Origin: a virus
Virus record (IMG/VR): IMGVR_UViG_3300020183_000151
Location: 1-43,696 of that record
Reading direction: 5' to 3' (one strand)
Length of the DNA stretch: 43,696 bases
The notes under the pieces are model-generated. The model saw only the letters and a list, made by a program, of their open reading frames with translations, was not told the DNA's origin and searched no databases. Position 1 is the stretch's first letter, and each line of letters opens with the position of its first letter. Below, in pieces: positions 10,933 to 20,837 of this stretch. The translations under genes were made by a program, and so were the position numbers.

Positions 10933-13416
10933 ATGGTAGCAGCAAATCCACAGAAATTGATGGGAAGCACCAAAACAGTTCAATCTGCTGTGGTTCAACC
11001 CCAGCAACAATTGGTTGCTGCTCCTGCGGATACTGCTGCTCTTCAAGACATTTCAAAGTCTCTTGCAAAAATTACTCAACTTCTTACTCAACAAAATTAT
11101 CAGGTTACTGCAGAAGCAAATCAAGAAAAAAAGAATCAAGAAAACGCTAGAAGAAAAAAAATAGAACTTGGATTAGAAAATAGTTTTGTAGCAGTTAAAA
11201 ATGTTGCTCAAGCAGTTGTTGCACCTGTAAAAAGTATTCTTGATCAGATTATACAATTTTTTGTTACTTTATTTATAGGAAAAGCAATATTAAATTTGAT
11301 AGATTGGTTTTCTAAAGAAGAAAATCAAGGTAAAATAAGATCTATTGCTAGATTTTTAAAAGACTGGTGGCCATCTCTTGTTGCTGGTTACATACTTTTT
11401 GGCACAGGATTTGGTAGAGTTGTAAGAAATCTTGCTGGTATTGGTCTAAGAGTAATTACAGGTCTTGGTGGAATAGCAGTCAAACTTGCAGGTGCTATAG
11501 CATCTGCGCTTAAGTTTAAAAAAGCAGGAGCATTATTATCTGGTCTTGGTGGTGGAGGAGGATTTAAAGGTCTTGCTGTAAGATTGGGAGTCGGGGCTCT
11601 TATTACTGGTGGTGGTGTTTTAGCAGCAAAGAGTATGATGGGTGGAGAGGATGCTCCACAAGTATCAGTACCAGAACCAGCAACCTTACCAACTGCAGAA
11701 GCATTTGGTGGGGGTCTTATTGATTTTAAGACGATGCTTGCTGCCTCTGGTGGGCAAGTTGATTCCAAACTAGGTATCTTTGCACAGCTTTTTGGGTCTG
11801 GTGGATTTGCAGGAATATTGAATAGTATCCCTGGAGTCGTATCTGGACCAAAAGGTATTGATAAAGTCCCTGCGATGCTGACAGACGGCGAGTTTGTGAT
11901 GTCTCGTGGTGCTGTTCAGAAGTTTGGTGTTAATACTTTAGAGGCAATGAATGCCGCAGGTGGAGGAACTAATAAACCAAAAATTGTTCAGAAAAGAATT
12001 TATGCTGCTGGTGGTGGGATGATCAGTGATAGGGACACAAGAAACTTTGCACGAGAGCAGTCAGTTCAGGTTGGGAGCGAGTCAAGAACATATGGTGGCG
12101 TTGATGATCGCAGAAGAAAATATGATGCAGTGCATGGTGCAGGCGCTTATGATAGGGAAAGTGCAAGAAGGAGAGCATTAGCCAACGCAACACCAGACGA
12201 AAAAGTAAATCTCCCTCCGATAAAAACTGGTAGTGAATATCACAAAAATAACCCCCCAACAAAAAGACCTACATCTACACCTTCTATAAGTGGAATGAGT
12301 ACTCTTCCACAGATAGACATTAAAAAAATGTCTAATAGTGCTGCCTCAAGTGCTCAAGGTCTTGTTGAATCTGTTAGTGCATCAACCGGAATTGGTAGTG
12401 GAAAACTAACTCCAGAGCAACAAAGAAGAATTGCTAAAGATGACGCAGAAAGAAAGAAAATTATACAAAAAGCGCAGCAAAGAAGAATGGGAGATGCACA
12501 AATAAGAAAAGAATGGAATAGAGCATTTAGTGATCCAACTCATCCTCTTTATGAAAAAGCTGCTTTTGGAGATTTAAATTACTCACAGTTTAAAAAAGAT
12601 TATCTGGCAAAACAGGGAACAACTGCCACACCAGCAGCAGGGACAGGATATACTCCATATCAATCTAGATTTGCAGGTGCTCGTGATGCTGCTTTTGCAG
12701 AGGCACAGGGACAATCTAGTATGAATCCATACAATCCAATGAATTTGTTTAAACCTGGAGGAACTTTTGGTGGTCCAAGAATGCAGGCAAGAACTGATTA
12801 TGCTGCATCAAAAGGAAAGTATTATTCTTCATCAGATCAAAAAACATATGGAAGTTACAATGATGCGATGGCTGCAAAAAAATCTAGAATGACTTCTCTT
12901 GCATCTCAACAAAGACTTGATAAGTTAAGTAGAGCTGGTGCAACTAGGTCATCAAGAGGAGTTAGATTTGAAGCAGAAGCTGAAGCAAGACGTGAAGATT
13001 TTAAGAAGAGAGGTGGACTTCTGGGGCAAATAGGAAGAGGGTTTACCTCAATGTTTGGATCTCAAAAAGATATTGATAAAAATAAAGCAGCAGACGCAGC
13101 AGCAACATTGAAAATGAAACAAGCAGGTGCAGAATCTATTGGTAGATACTACTCCTCATCTGATGGTAAGTATTATGCTAATTTTGCTGCAGCCGATAAA
13201 GCACAAAAAGCAAGAAAAGCAAAACTTGGAGCAACTCCAGTAAAAGGAAAACAAATAACTCCAACACCAAAACCAGCACCAAAGGTATATAATCCTGCAG
13301 GTGGTGGAATGGGTGGTGCAAGAGGTGGCAAGCGCCCAAAACCAAAAAAACAAGTGCCAAAAATACCTCCAGGTAAAGATAATAGGAAAACTGCAAATCA
13401 GTTGAATATTAAATAA
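10933..13416 (+). CDS. Tape-measure/hub-like structural protein 1 (827 aa)
   Basis: The N-terminus is Gln/Ala rich with a Lys/Glu-rich coiled-coil-like stretch (about 35-85), followed by hydrophobic segments near 104-124, 146-190 and a glycine-rich one at 203-234. Residues 305-345 contain KVPAMLTDGEFVMSRGAVQKFG, a motif common in tail tape measure proteins and echoed in the next two genes. The C-terminal half is basic and low in complexity, with two related repeats starting YYSSSDQKTYG (about 630) and YYSSSDGKYYA (about 736). Between gp26 and a gp27-like gene, this and the next two genes fill the place of T4 genes 27-29, so a tape measure or inner hub role is likely. Its stop overlaps the next start (TAATG). 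Confidence 0.7.
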   Translation: MVAANPQKLMGSTKTVQSAVVQPQQQLVAAPADTAALQDISKSLAKITQLLTQQNYQVTAEANQEKKNQENARRKKIELGLENSFVAVKNVAQAVVAPVKSILDQIIQFFVTLFIGKAILNLIDWFSKEENQGKIRSIARFLKDWWPSLVAGYILFGTGFGRVVRNLAGIGLRVITGLGGIAVKLAGAIASALKFKKAGALLSGLGGGGGFKGLAVRLGVGALITGGGVLAAKSMMGGEDAPQVSVPEPATLPTAEAFGGGLIDFKTMLAASGGQVDSKLGIFAQLFGSGGFAGILNSIPGVVSGPKGIDKVPAMLTDGEFVMSRGAVQKFGVNTLEAMNAAGGGTNKPKIVQKRIYAAGGGMISDRDTRNFAREQSVQVGSESRTYGGVDDRRRKYDAVHGAGAYDRESARRRALANATPDEKVNLPPIKTGSEYHKNNPPTKRPTSTPSISGMSTLPQIDIKKMSNSAASSAQGLVESVSASTGIGSGKLTPEQQRRIAKDDAERKKIIQKAQQRRMGDAQIRKEWNRAFSDPTHPLYEKAAFGDLNYSQFKKDYLAKQGTTATPAAGTGYTPYQSRFAGARDAAFAEAQGQSSMNPYNPMNLFKPGGTFGGPRMQARTDYAASKGKYYSSSDQKTYGSYNDAMAAKKSRMTSLASQQRLDKLSRAGATRSSRGVRFEAEAEARREDFKKRGGLLGQIGRGFTSMFGSQKDIDKNKAADAAATLKMKQAGAESIGRYYSSSDGKYYANFAAADKAQKARKAKLGATPVKGKQITPTPKPAPKVYNPAGGGMGGARGGKRPKPKKQVPKIPPGKDNRKTANQLNIK

Positions 13417-16268
13417 TGGCAAAAATGATTTCTCCCTTAACAGGAACCTTACAATCTATTAAGAAGCAGTTTATTAGTAAGGAGAAACTACTTAAATCTA
13501 CTCTGAATGTTCAGAAAAAAAGAATTACTTTAAATCAGTCTAATGCAGAAAGAGAAAGATTTATTGATTATGAAAAAGTATTAGAAAGACCTCTACGTTC
13601 TTTAGGAACAGGTATTAAGAGTGTGGTGGGTAAAAGACTTGGGTTTTTAGATACTCTCAAAACTTTTATAGTTAATGTTTTACTTGGATTTGTTGCTTTA
13701 AGATTATTAAAATATCTTCCACAACTCATACAATTTGCAACTACTGCTTTAAAAGTTGGAAATTTTATTCTCAATACTGCTGGAAACATATTAAATGGAT
13801 TGATTACTTTTGTTGATTATGGATATCAAGCATATGATCATGCAAGAAAAATTGTAGGAAAGGTAGGTGGTGAAAAAGCAATCTCAGCTTTAGATAATGC
13901 TACCAGTGAAAGCACTAAACTAATAAATCAACTTTTAATTGCTGGAATGTTATTCAGTGATTTTAGTCCATTTGCAGGATTGTCAAGTGCCCCAAAAGCC
14001 ATGGAAGCAACTGCTGATGCTATTAAGAATAAGGTGTCTGGTGAAGTTGCAAATGCTGCAGCAGATGCAGCGACAAAAACGGCAGGAAAATTGGCACTTG
14101 GTCCCTTAGCATCTGCTGGAATTATCATTGGTGCTGGATTGCTTTTCTCTGCTGCTGGTGAGGGTGTATTTCAGTTAACAAAATGGACAAAAGGATTGAT
14201 TGGTTTTGGACCAATATCCAAATTTTTTCAGGTTCCTCTTGGTATTCTAGAGGGAGTTGGAACTCTTTTTGATATTGTTGGTGCTCCTTTTAGATATGGT
14301 ATTGAGTTGGTACGTGCTGGATTTATGAAAATGTTTAATATGAAAGATGGATTGGAAAAACAAGCTAAAAATCTTGGTAAGTTTGATGCAAGAATAAGAG
14401 AAAATTTTAGAAGATTATCTGGAGTTTTTGCACCGGTTTTTAGTTTTTTTGGTCAACAAGATACTGCTAAAAAATTATCAACTCCTGGGTCTTTTGGAAG
14501 TTTGTATGGTGAAAAAGCAGTTAAAGATATGGGATATAGTGGTGGTGGACGAGTAATATCAATTCAAAAATATGCTAGAGGTGGATCTGTTGTTGATATT
14601 CCAAGAACAGAAGTAAAGGAAGTTGATATTCCTAGAGGTGAAGATATCAAACAAGCACCTACAAAACCAGGTGCTTCTATTGGTGGTGAAGAACGTTTTG
14701 CTGAAGTTTTTCCTAGTTCGGGAGGCGATAATTCTAAAATGGATCGTTATGGTTATATGACTGATTCTTATGATACGATTAGTTATATTTCTGATTTGGG
14801 TTCAGTATTTGCTCTCACAACCAAAACTTTATTGGGAGATCAAGTTATAAAAGATGATTATGATAGAGCAGCTGGATCATTAAGTAGTTTTATGCTATTG
14901 GGATTATATGAAACAAACCCAGGAGCATATCAAAAGTTTTCTTCTTTGATTGATATTAAACAATTTAATAGATCAATATCAGGATTTTTAATGAAGTCTA
15001 TGAGTGTACCGCTTGGAGGTATTATAAACTTACTAAAAATTCAAGTTGGACTTATTCCAAAACCAGATGAAACTACAAGTGCAACTCAGACAGGTAGTGA
15101 AAGTCCCGATGATATGGTTGAGGGATCAGTTCCAGGTGGACAATTGACTATGGAGCAATTAGTGGGACTTGCAAAAGGTGCTGGTTTTTCTGAAAATGAA
15201 GCAGTTATTATGGCTGCCATAGCAAAAGCAGAATCTGGTGGAAATTCAAATGCCAAAAACTTTAAACCACCAGATAAGTCTTATGGATTGTGGCAGATCA
15301 ATATGATAGGGAGACTCGGACCAGCGAGAATGAAGGAGTATGGTCTGCAGAGTGAAGATCAATTATTTGATCCTGTTACTAATGCTAAAGCAGCGTATGC
15401 AATTAGAAAAAGTCAGGGATTGGGTGCATGGACGGTTTATAAAACAGGAAAATACAGAGCACACTTAACTGCAGCAGAGGCAGCGAGGAGCGCACCATCA
15501 CTGAGCACTTCACCAACATCTACCAAAATTAAACCTGTTTCTTTATCATCAACTCAAAATAAATCTGGGTATAAACCATCAAGTCCTGGATTATTTAATG
15601 CAATTGAGTATATCACTGGAGATCCAAGTCATCCCAATTTTGAATTGTCAGGACATGGATTGCCTAAAAATTATCATGATCATATTGCTTTTTCCACTGT
15701 CGAAAACAAGGAAAAGGCAAAGAAAGCATTGCAATCATCTGGAATTAAAATTGGTAGTGAATTTAGATCTGGGGATCCTGGATATCATGGTTCTAATTTG
15801 GCTATTGATATTCCTGGTATTCAATGGGGTGGATCTGGTGCAATTGGGCAGAGAGAGTTTAGTGGATCTGCTAAAGTGCGAAGTATTTTGGGATTGAATG
15901 ATTCAATTCAATCGGGAAGAATGTCTGGTGGCCCAACTCTTCTGGGTGGAATTAGATTACTTCATAAAGGCGAGTACGTAATTGATAAGGATTCGGTTGA
16001 CTTGTTTGGCGGAACTTCTTTCTTTGGTATGATTAATGGAGTTGAAAACAAAAAACAAAGATCTGAAAAATCTTCTCAACTAATACAGCATTTGAGTAAA
16101 TATACTGGAAGAAAGATAGATCAAAGACCTGAAGTGATTGTTGAGAACTCTGATCCTATAATAATTCAGGGACCACCAACTTATATTGAATCAGCGTCTT
16201 ATGAAGGATCTTCTGGTGGTGGTTTTGGATCTAATTGGGAACAAGATATGTTGGAGTTGAGAGCATAA
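13416..16268 (+). CDS. Tape-measure/hub-like protein 2 with lytic transglycosylase and M15-like domains (950 aa)
   Basis: The N-terminal ~50 residues are charged. A hydrophobic segment (about 76-132) with LGFLDTLKTF and LLKYLPQL is shared with the next protein, as are GAPFRYGIEL and GSFGSLYG further on. Residues ~578-690 form a lysozyme-like transglycosylase domain: E606 in AKAESGGN, SYGLWQIN at 622-629 and a DPVTNAKAAYAI helix. Residues ~735-805 carry YHDH (H754, H756) and HGSNLAID (H791, D798), spaced like the zinc ligands of M15-type DD-peptidases. A GEYVIDKDSV motif (near 850) parallels GEFVMS of protein 1. It probably sits in the tail lumen or hub and opens the cell wall during DNA entry. 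The stop is three bases from the next gene. Confidence 0.75.
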   Translation: MAKMISPLTGTLQSIKKQFISKEKLLKSTLNVQKKRITLNQSNAERERFIDYEKVLERPLRSLGTGIKSVVGKRLGFLDTLKTFIVNVLLGFVALRLLKYLPQLIQFATTALKVGNFILNTAGNILNGLITFVDYGYQAYDHARKIVGKVGGEKAISALDNATSESTKLINQLLIAGMLFSDFSPFAGLSSAPKAMEATADAIKNKVSGEVANAAADAATKTAGKLALGPLASAGIIIGAGLLFSAAGEGVFQLTKWTKGLIGFGPISKFFQVPLGILEGVGTLFDIVGAPFRYGIELVRAGFMKMFNMKDGLEKQAKNLGKFDARIRENFRRLSGVFAPVFSFFGQQDTAKKLSTPGSFGSLYGEKAVKDMGYSGGGRVISIQKYARGGSVVDIPRTEVKEVDIPRGEDIKQAPTKPGASIGGEERFAEVFPSSGGDNSKMDRYGYMTDSYDTISYISDLGSVFALTTKTLLGDQVIKDDYDRAAGSLSSFMLLGLYETNPGAYQKFSSLIDIKQFNRSISGFLMKSMSVPLGGIINLLKIQVGLIPKPDETTSATQTGSESPDDMVEGSVPGGQLTMEQLVGLAKGAGFSENEAVIMAAIAKAESGGNSNAKNFKPPDKSYGLWQINMIGRLGPARMKEYGLQSEDQLFDPVTNAKAAYAIRKSQGLGAWTVYKTGKYRAHLTAAEAARSAPSLSTSPTSTKIKPVSLSSTQNKSGYKPSSPGLFNAIEYITGDPSHPNFELSGHGLPKNYHDHIAFSTVENKEKAKKALQSSGIKIGSEFRSGDPGYHGSNLAIDIPGIQWGGSGAIGQREFSGSAKVRSILGLNDSIQSGRMSGGPTLLGGIRLLHKGEYVIDKDSVDLFGGTSFFGMINGVENKKQRSEKSSQLIQHLSKYTGRKIDQRPEVIVENSDPIIIQGPPTYIESASYEGSSGGGFGSNWEQDMLELRA

Positions 16269-16271
16269 AAA

Positions 16272-19200
16272 ATGGCGTATATTAAACTAAAAGATCCCAC
16301 TTCTTTTATAATTAAAAAACAAGTTGTCCAAGTAGAAAAACTTGTAGGGCAAAAAAATAAATTTAAGGAGATTGCGTTTAAGCAAAAAATAAAACTGACA
16401 GAAAAACGTCGTAGAGAAGAAACAGAAGAATCTCTTGAAAAATATGAAGACCGAGGAAGTAAAATAAAAGGATTTTCTACTCCACGTCTTGGATTTCTTG
16501 ATAGTGTAAAGAACTTTTTATTCACTGTTTTATTTGGATCACTAGCTCTTAAACTATTACCATATCTACCACAACTAAAAGGATTATTAATTACCACTCT
16601 TAAAGTTGGTAACTTTGCAATTGAATTTGCAGGGACAATTTTAAATGCAATGGTGACTTTTATAGACAAGGTATATGGAATTATTGATTTTGGAAAACAA
16701 CAAGCAAAAATTCTTGGTGGTGAGAAAGGAGTAAAAGGTTACGAAAATATGTTGGGAATGATGAACAAGGTTATGAATAGTGTATTCATTGCTGGGATGT
16801 TATTCTCAGAATTGATTGTGATAAAAGCACAGGCAGATGCCAATCAAAATGCTATTGGAGAAATTGGAGAAGCAGTTTCGGAGGAAATAATAAAACGACA
16901 AGGATTTAGAGCGATCATTCAATCTCTTGGTCAGAAAATTGGTGTTCTCGCAAGAGGTGTGGGTGTTGTTGCCCTTGTTGGATTAGCATCTTCACTTTTA
17001 GGTGAACTGATGTTTCAACAAAGGAAATTTACAAAAAAACTTGAAAATGATGTCGCATATCAACTAAAGGAAGCAAATTTTGATCCAAATCCAATAACAA
17101 GAGCACTTAAACTTGTAGCATATAACGCTGCTCTTCCTGGACTTAAATTTTTTAATTTTGTTTCAACTGGAGTTGGAACATTACTGGATATTATTGGAGC
17201 TCCATTTAGATATGCAGGAGAGTTACTTAATCTTGGTATCATGTCTCTCACAGGTGACTCTGATGGGATTAGAAGACAAAGAGAAAATCTTGAAAAACTT
17301 GATGCAAGAATAAGAGAACAAATCAGAGAGATAGTGAATACTTTAAGTTTAGGAACTCTTGCAAAAGAAAAGGGTTCCTTTGGGAGTTTATATGGTAGTG
17401 GTGCAACAAAGGCAATGGGATATGCCTCTGGTGGCGCAGTTACTAGAGAAGGTGAAGAAGCAATTGGTGGTGTAATTACTAGATCTGGAGGTAAAAAGGC
17501 AATATTAAGAACATTTGAAATTCCAATGTCTCCACTAAATCCAGGAGCAGATGTTGGTGGGAAGATGAATTATGTGGATCCGACCACTGGGTTTCCTTCA
17601 CCAAAATCTAATATAGAAACATTTTTTCCAAATCCAGAAAATCCTCAATATATAAACCCATATTCATACTTAACTGGTTCATATAACGTAGTGTCTTCAG
17701 GTGAATTTCTAAAACCATTTTTACAGATGCCCATTAAAATGATTATGGGTAATGGTTCATCGGAGGGTGACTACAACTCTCTTGCATCATCAGTCAACAA
17801 TCTATTTGTTACTATATTAAGAAGGACCTTAGTTCCAGGAACCAAAAACTCTATAGCAGATGAACTTGGATTTGTTGATATTTTTAGTTGGGTTAGAGAT
17901 GCTATAGGAGAAAGTATGATTGATCCCGTGAATACTTTGTTACAATCTTTAAAAGAACAATTTATGCTTAAATCCGATGCTGGTCGAGGAATAGTTAAAG
18001 GTGCTGATGCTGAACCTGGTGCAGAATCTGAGGGCATTCAAGATGCTTCTATATCTGCAGGTGAAATGGATTTACTTACAAGAATGGTTTATGCAGAAGC
18101 AGGGGGAGAAGGAAAGACTGGAATGGCTTTAGTTGCAAGAGCAATTTTAAATCGTGCTGGGCTAATACAATCCGGTAAGGTTGGTGCTGGCACTTTTAAT
18201 GCTAAGAGTGGTAGTATAACTGATGTTATTAATGGAAGAGGGCAATTTTCTCCAATAACTGATGGTAGAATTAATCAAAAGTTATCAGACTCTCAAATTA
18301 GTCAAGCTAAAGATGCAATAACACTTGCACAAAATCCAGCACAATTGATGTCTGTATTAAAAAGTGAAGGTCTTGATGATATATCAATTAAAAAATTAGT
18401 TGCCTCAACCGGGTTTAGAAATTATGATGCAGGTGCGGGACAAGATCGTTCTCAACAAGTAAATGAGGTTAAATTTAAAAGGCATACTTTTAATACTGCG
18501 GGAAATGCTGGACTTGTTGTTCCACAATCTATTTCTATTGCCATTTTAAGGGAAGAATCTTCTGCTAATAATATTAGTTCTGGAACTGGAGGCACTCTTG
18601 GTGGTGGTAAATTTATTCAAGGTAATTCTGGTGCGTCAGCGGGAGTTCATTTTCATATCGGACCAGGAAGTCAGGCAGGTGGAACAATACTACAAAAACA
18701 ATATTTTGGTGATGCAAGAGCAACCGCAAAACAAGCAATTGATTATTTCTTAAGTAAAGGTAGTAGAGTATATGATGGAAGAAGGGGAGTTTATTATAAG
18801 TCTGGGAATGAAGTAGATGCAGCACAAAGAGCACATACAGCATCTGGATCTGCTGGTGGAATTGATATGCAGGTTGATTTTGAGAAACCTGTACCATTTC
18901 CACTAAAAACAACAGCTATGGCATATCGTCGAAATGGTTTTGGTGTGAGTGCTGATATTGTGGGATCTAATTCATTTGTAGCACACGGTAGATTTGATGA
19001 AAAAGGTAATGTCGCTCCACAAGAACGAATGAAATTGTATGCTAAAGGTGGTCCTGTAAATAAAACTGACTATGCACTGACTCATCCAGGAGAATATATT
19101 GTTGATGAAGACTCTGTAAGACTTTATGGAATGAATTTTTATGATATAATTAATAAGGTAGAAACAGTATCTCAGAGAAGGAACGCTGCTGATAGTTTAA

Positions 19201-19391
19201 TATCCATCTTAAGTCAATATACCGAAGATGGATTCCCCGAAACTGAAGATGATTATAGTTATCAAGTTTCTACACCAGAAGTTATAATGATTCCGGGTCC
19301 AGTTATTGAAGAATATGCATCATCTGGTTTTGGTGGAGGTGGAGGTGGAGGTTCAGAAGATCCCTCTCAAGATTCTGGAGAACTAAGGTAA
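16272..19391 (+). CDS. Tape-measure/hub-like protein 3 with SleB-like and M23-like domains (1039 aa)
   Basis: It has the same N-terminal plan as the previous protein: a charged start, PRLGFLDSVKNFLFTVLFGS (71-90), LLPYLPQL, LKVGNF, then GAPFRYAGEL, LDARIREQIRE and GSFGSLYG. Residues ~599-720 match SleB-type cell wall hydrolases: YAEAGGEG (E609 as likely catalytic acid), LVARAILNRAG and GQFSPITDGRI (about 657-667). Residues ~785-800 contain GVHFHIG with H793 and H795, like the HxH of M23 endopeptidases, though the second ligand pair is unclear. GEYIVDEDSVRLYG near 940 repeats the tape-measure motif. A glycine stretch lies near the end. It likely degrades peptidoglycan and takes part in hub or tape functions. 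The start is four bases after the previous stop. Confidence 0.75.
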   Translation: MAYIKLKDPTSFIIKKQVVQVEKLVGQKNKFKEIAFKQKIKLTEKRRREETEESLEKYEDRGSKIKGFSTPRLGFLDSVKNFLFTVLFGSLALKLLPYLPQLKGLLITTLKVGNFAIEFAGTILNAMVTFIDKVYGIIDFGKQQAKILGGEKGVKGYENMLGMMNKVMNSVFIAGMLFSELIVIKAQADANQNAIGEIGEAVSEEIIKRQGFRAIIQSLGQKIGVLARGVGVVALVGLASSLLGELMFQQRKFTKKLENDVAYQLKEANFDPNPITRALKLVAYNAALPGLKFFNFVSTGVGTLLDIIGAPFRYAGELLNLGIMSLTGDSDGIRRQRENLEKLDARIREQIREIVNTLSLGTLAKEKGSFGSLYGSGATKAMGYASGGAVTREGEEAIGGVITRSGGKKAILRTFEIPMSPLNPGADVGGKMNYVDPTTGFPSPKSNIETFFPNPENPQYINPYSYLTGSYNVVSSGEFLKPFLQMPIKMIMGNGSSEGDYNSLASSVNNLFVTILRRTLVPGTKNSIADELGFVDIFSWVRDAIGESMIDPVNTLLQSLKEQFMLKSDAGRGIVKGADAEPGAESEGIQDASISAGEMDLLTRMVYAEAGGEGKTGMALVARAILNRAGLIQSGKVGAGTFNAKSGSITDVINGRGQFSPITDGRINQKLSDSQISQAKDAITLAQNPAQLMSVLKSEGLDDISIKKLVASTGFRNYDAGAGQDRSQQVNEVKFKRHTFNTAGNAGLVVPQSISIAILREESSANNISSGTGGTLGGGKFIQGNSGASAGVHFHIGPGSQAGGTILQKQYFGDARATAKQAIDYFLSKGSRVYDGRRGVYYKSGNEVDAAQRAHTASGSAGGIDMQVDFEKPVPFPLKTTAMAYRRNGFGVSADIVGSNSFVAHGRFDEKGNVAPQERMKLYAKGGPVNKTDYALTHPGEYIVDEDSVRLYGMNFYDIINKVETVSQRRNAADSLISILSQYTEDGFPETEDDYSYQVSTPEVIMIPGPVIEEYASSGFGGGGGGGSEDPSQDSGELR

Positions 19392-19416
19392 ATAGTATTA
19401 AGAAAAGATTTAAAAA

Positions 19417-20793
19417 ATGGCTAATAAACCAATTACATCAGCACAAGCTAAAGAGTTTAACATTGATAAATGTTTGGTGTATTCTAATGACGAAAAAACA
19501 AAAGCAGATATTGGATCTTTAATTACCGACTTATATTACTTTGAAGATCTTTTGAGTCCCACTCTCAAGGTTGATATTCTTTTTGGAGATACGGGTGCGA
19601 TAGAAAAAGGTGGTGAAGTAAAAACGGTTATAGATGCTTTACAGATGGTTGGAACTGAAAAAGTTGATTTGGAACTTACTGATCCTAATAAAGAAAAAAT
19701 AAAAGTCACCTTATATACTGATACAATAGCACCTATCGCAAAAGAGAATACAAAATCTTTAGTTTCTATAAATCTTGGATCCAAAGAAGCAATTACAAAT
19801 TACAAAACTACTGTAAACTTTAGATTGGATGGAAAAATATCAGATCACATTAATCGCATACTTAAAGAAACTTTAAAGGTTGATGGGAAGAAAAAATTAG
19901 ATATAGAAGAAACATCTAACAATCTAAATCATATTGGAAACAATATGAGACCATTTGCTACTATTTTACAACTTGCAAGAAAAGCAGTGCCCCAAACACC
20001 AAATGCTCAAGGTAATACCGCAGGTTTCTTTTTCTTTGAAACTTCTGAAGGATATAAATTTAAATCAGTAGAAGGATTACTTTCAGAAACTGATCCTGGG
20101 GGTGGTAAAAAGAAATATAAAAGTTATGTCTATAACAATACTCCTGATGGAAGAGGATCAACTACTCCTCCTGAATATGGTGGAAAAATATTAGAGTATA
20201 ATGTAATCACCTCTGCCGGAAGTGTTCAATCAAAATTGCAAATTGGTACATACTCAACAAGAACAATTCTATTTGATCCTTTTAATTGTTATTATGAAGT
20301 TATAAATCCAAGTGTTAAAGGAGACAAAGGTGGAGAAAAAAATCTTCAAAAAGCAGGAAAAGATTTGCCAAAATATAATAAAGAATTTGATCAACCGGGC
20401 GCAAATCAAGACTACTCAAGAACTCAATATATGCTTTTAGATAAAGGAACTCTGCCTACAGGGGATTCAAAACAACAAATTGATAAATCTACAGAACAGA
20501 ATTTTGATCCCAAAAATGTTCTGAATCAATCCGTAATGAGATATAATCAATTTTTTTCATCTAAAGTTGAAATTACAATTACCGGTGATTTTAGTTTACA
20601 CGCAGGTGATTACTTTTTTGTTGATGCTCCAGAAATTTCTACAAAAGATACAAAAATTATGGACAAACAATTTGGAGGATTTTATGTGATTGCAAAGTTA
20701 TGCCACTATATTAGTATGAGAGATGGTGGATATACTAAATTAACTTTATGTAGAGACTCTACAGGAAGAAAAGGATCTCCATTACCATCATAA
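19417..20793 (+). CDS. 27: Baseplate hub protein gp27-like
   Basis: A 458-residue beta-rich protein. It starts MANKPITSAQAKEFNIDKCLVYSNDEK and continues with LYYFEDLLSPTLKVDILFGDTGAI and a SINLGSKEAITNYK region, the pattern of cyanophage gp27-like hub subunits, with a FFFFETSEGYKFKSVEGL segment near 205. Late parts (ITITGDFSLHAGDYFFVDAPE) resemble the second tube-like domain of hub proteins. gp27 forms the trimeric hub that joins tube and spike. The next gene encodes the gp5-like partner, as expected. T4 gp27 is 391 aa. The stop codon TAA is part of a late promoter for the next gene. Confidence 0.75.
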   Translation: MANKPITSAQAKEFNIDKCLVYSNDEKTKADIGSLITDLYYFEDLLSPTLKVDILFGDTGAIEKGGEVKTVIDALQMVGTEKVDLELTDPNKEKIKVTLYTDTIAPIAKENTKSLVSINLGSKEAITNYKTTVNFRLDGKISDHINRILKETLKVDGKKKLDIEETSNNLNHIGNNMRPFATILQLARKAVPQTPNAQGNTAGFFFFETSEGYKFKSVEGLLSETDPGGGKKKYKSYVYNNTPDGRGSTTPPEYGGKILEYNVITSAGSVQSKLQIGTYSTRTILFDPFNCYYEVINPSVKGDKGGEKNLQKAGKDLPKYNKEFDQPGANQDYSRTQYMLLDKGTLPTGDSKQQIDKSTEQNFDPKNVLNQSVMRYNQFFSSKVEITITGDFSLHAGDYFFVDAPEISTKDTKIMDKQFGGFYVIAKLCHYISMRDGGYTKLTLCRDSTGRKGSPLPS

Positions 20794-20796
20794 ATA
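20789..20796 (+). promoter_or_regulatory. T4-type late promoter (CATAAATA)
   Basis: CATAAATA spans the TAA stop of the gp27-like gene (20791-20793) and lies 41 bases before the gp5-like ATG. Confidence 0.65.
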
Positions 20797-20837
20797 TATC
20801 ATTAAAGACTCCATTAATATGGAAAGTATAAACAACA

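Noticed and set aside
11388-11768. A 126-codon minus-strand open frame
   Set aside because: Pro/Ala-rich shadow of the glycine-rich codons of the 827-aa protein; no ribosome binding site or family resemblance.
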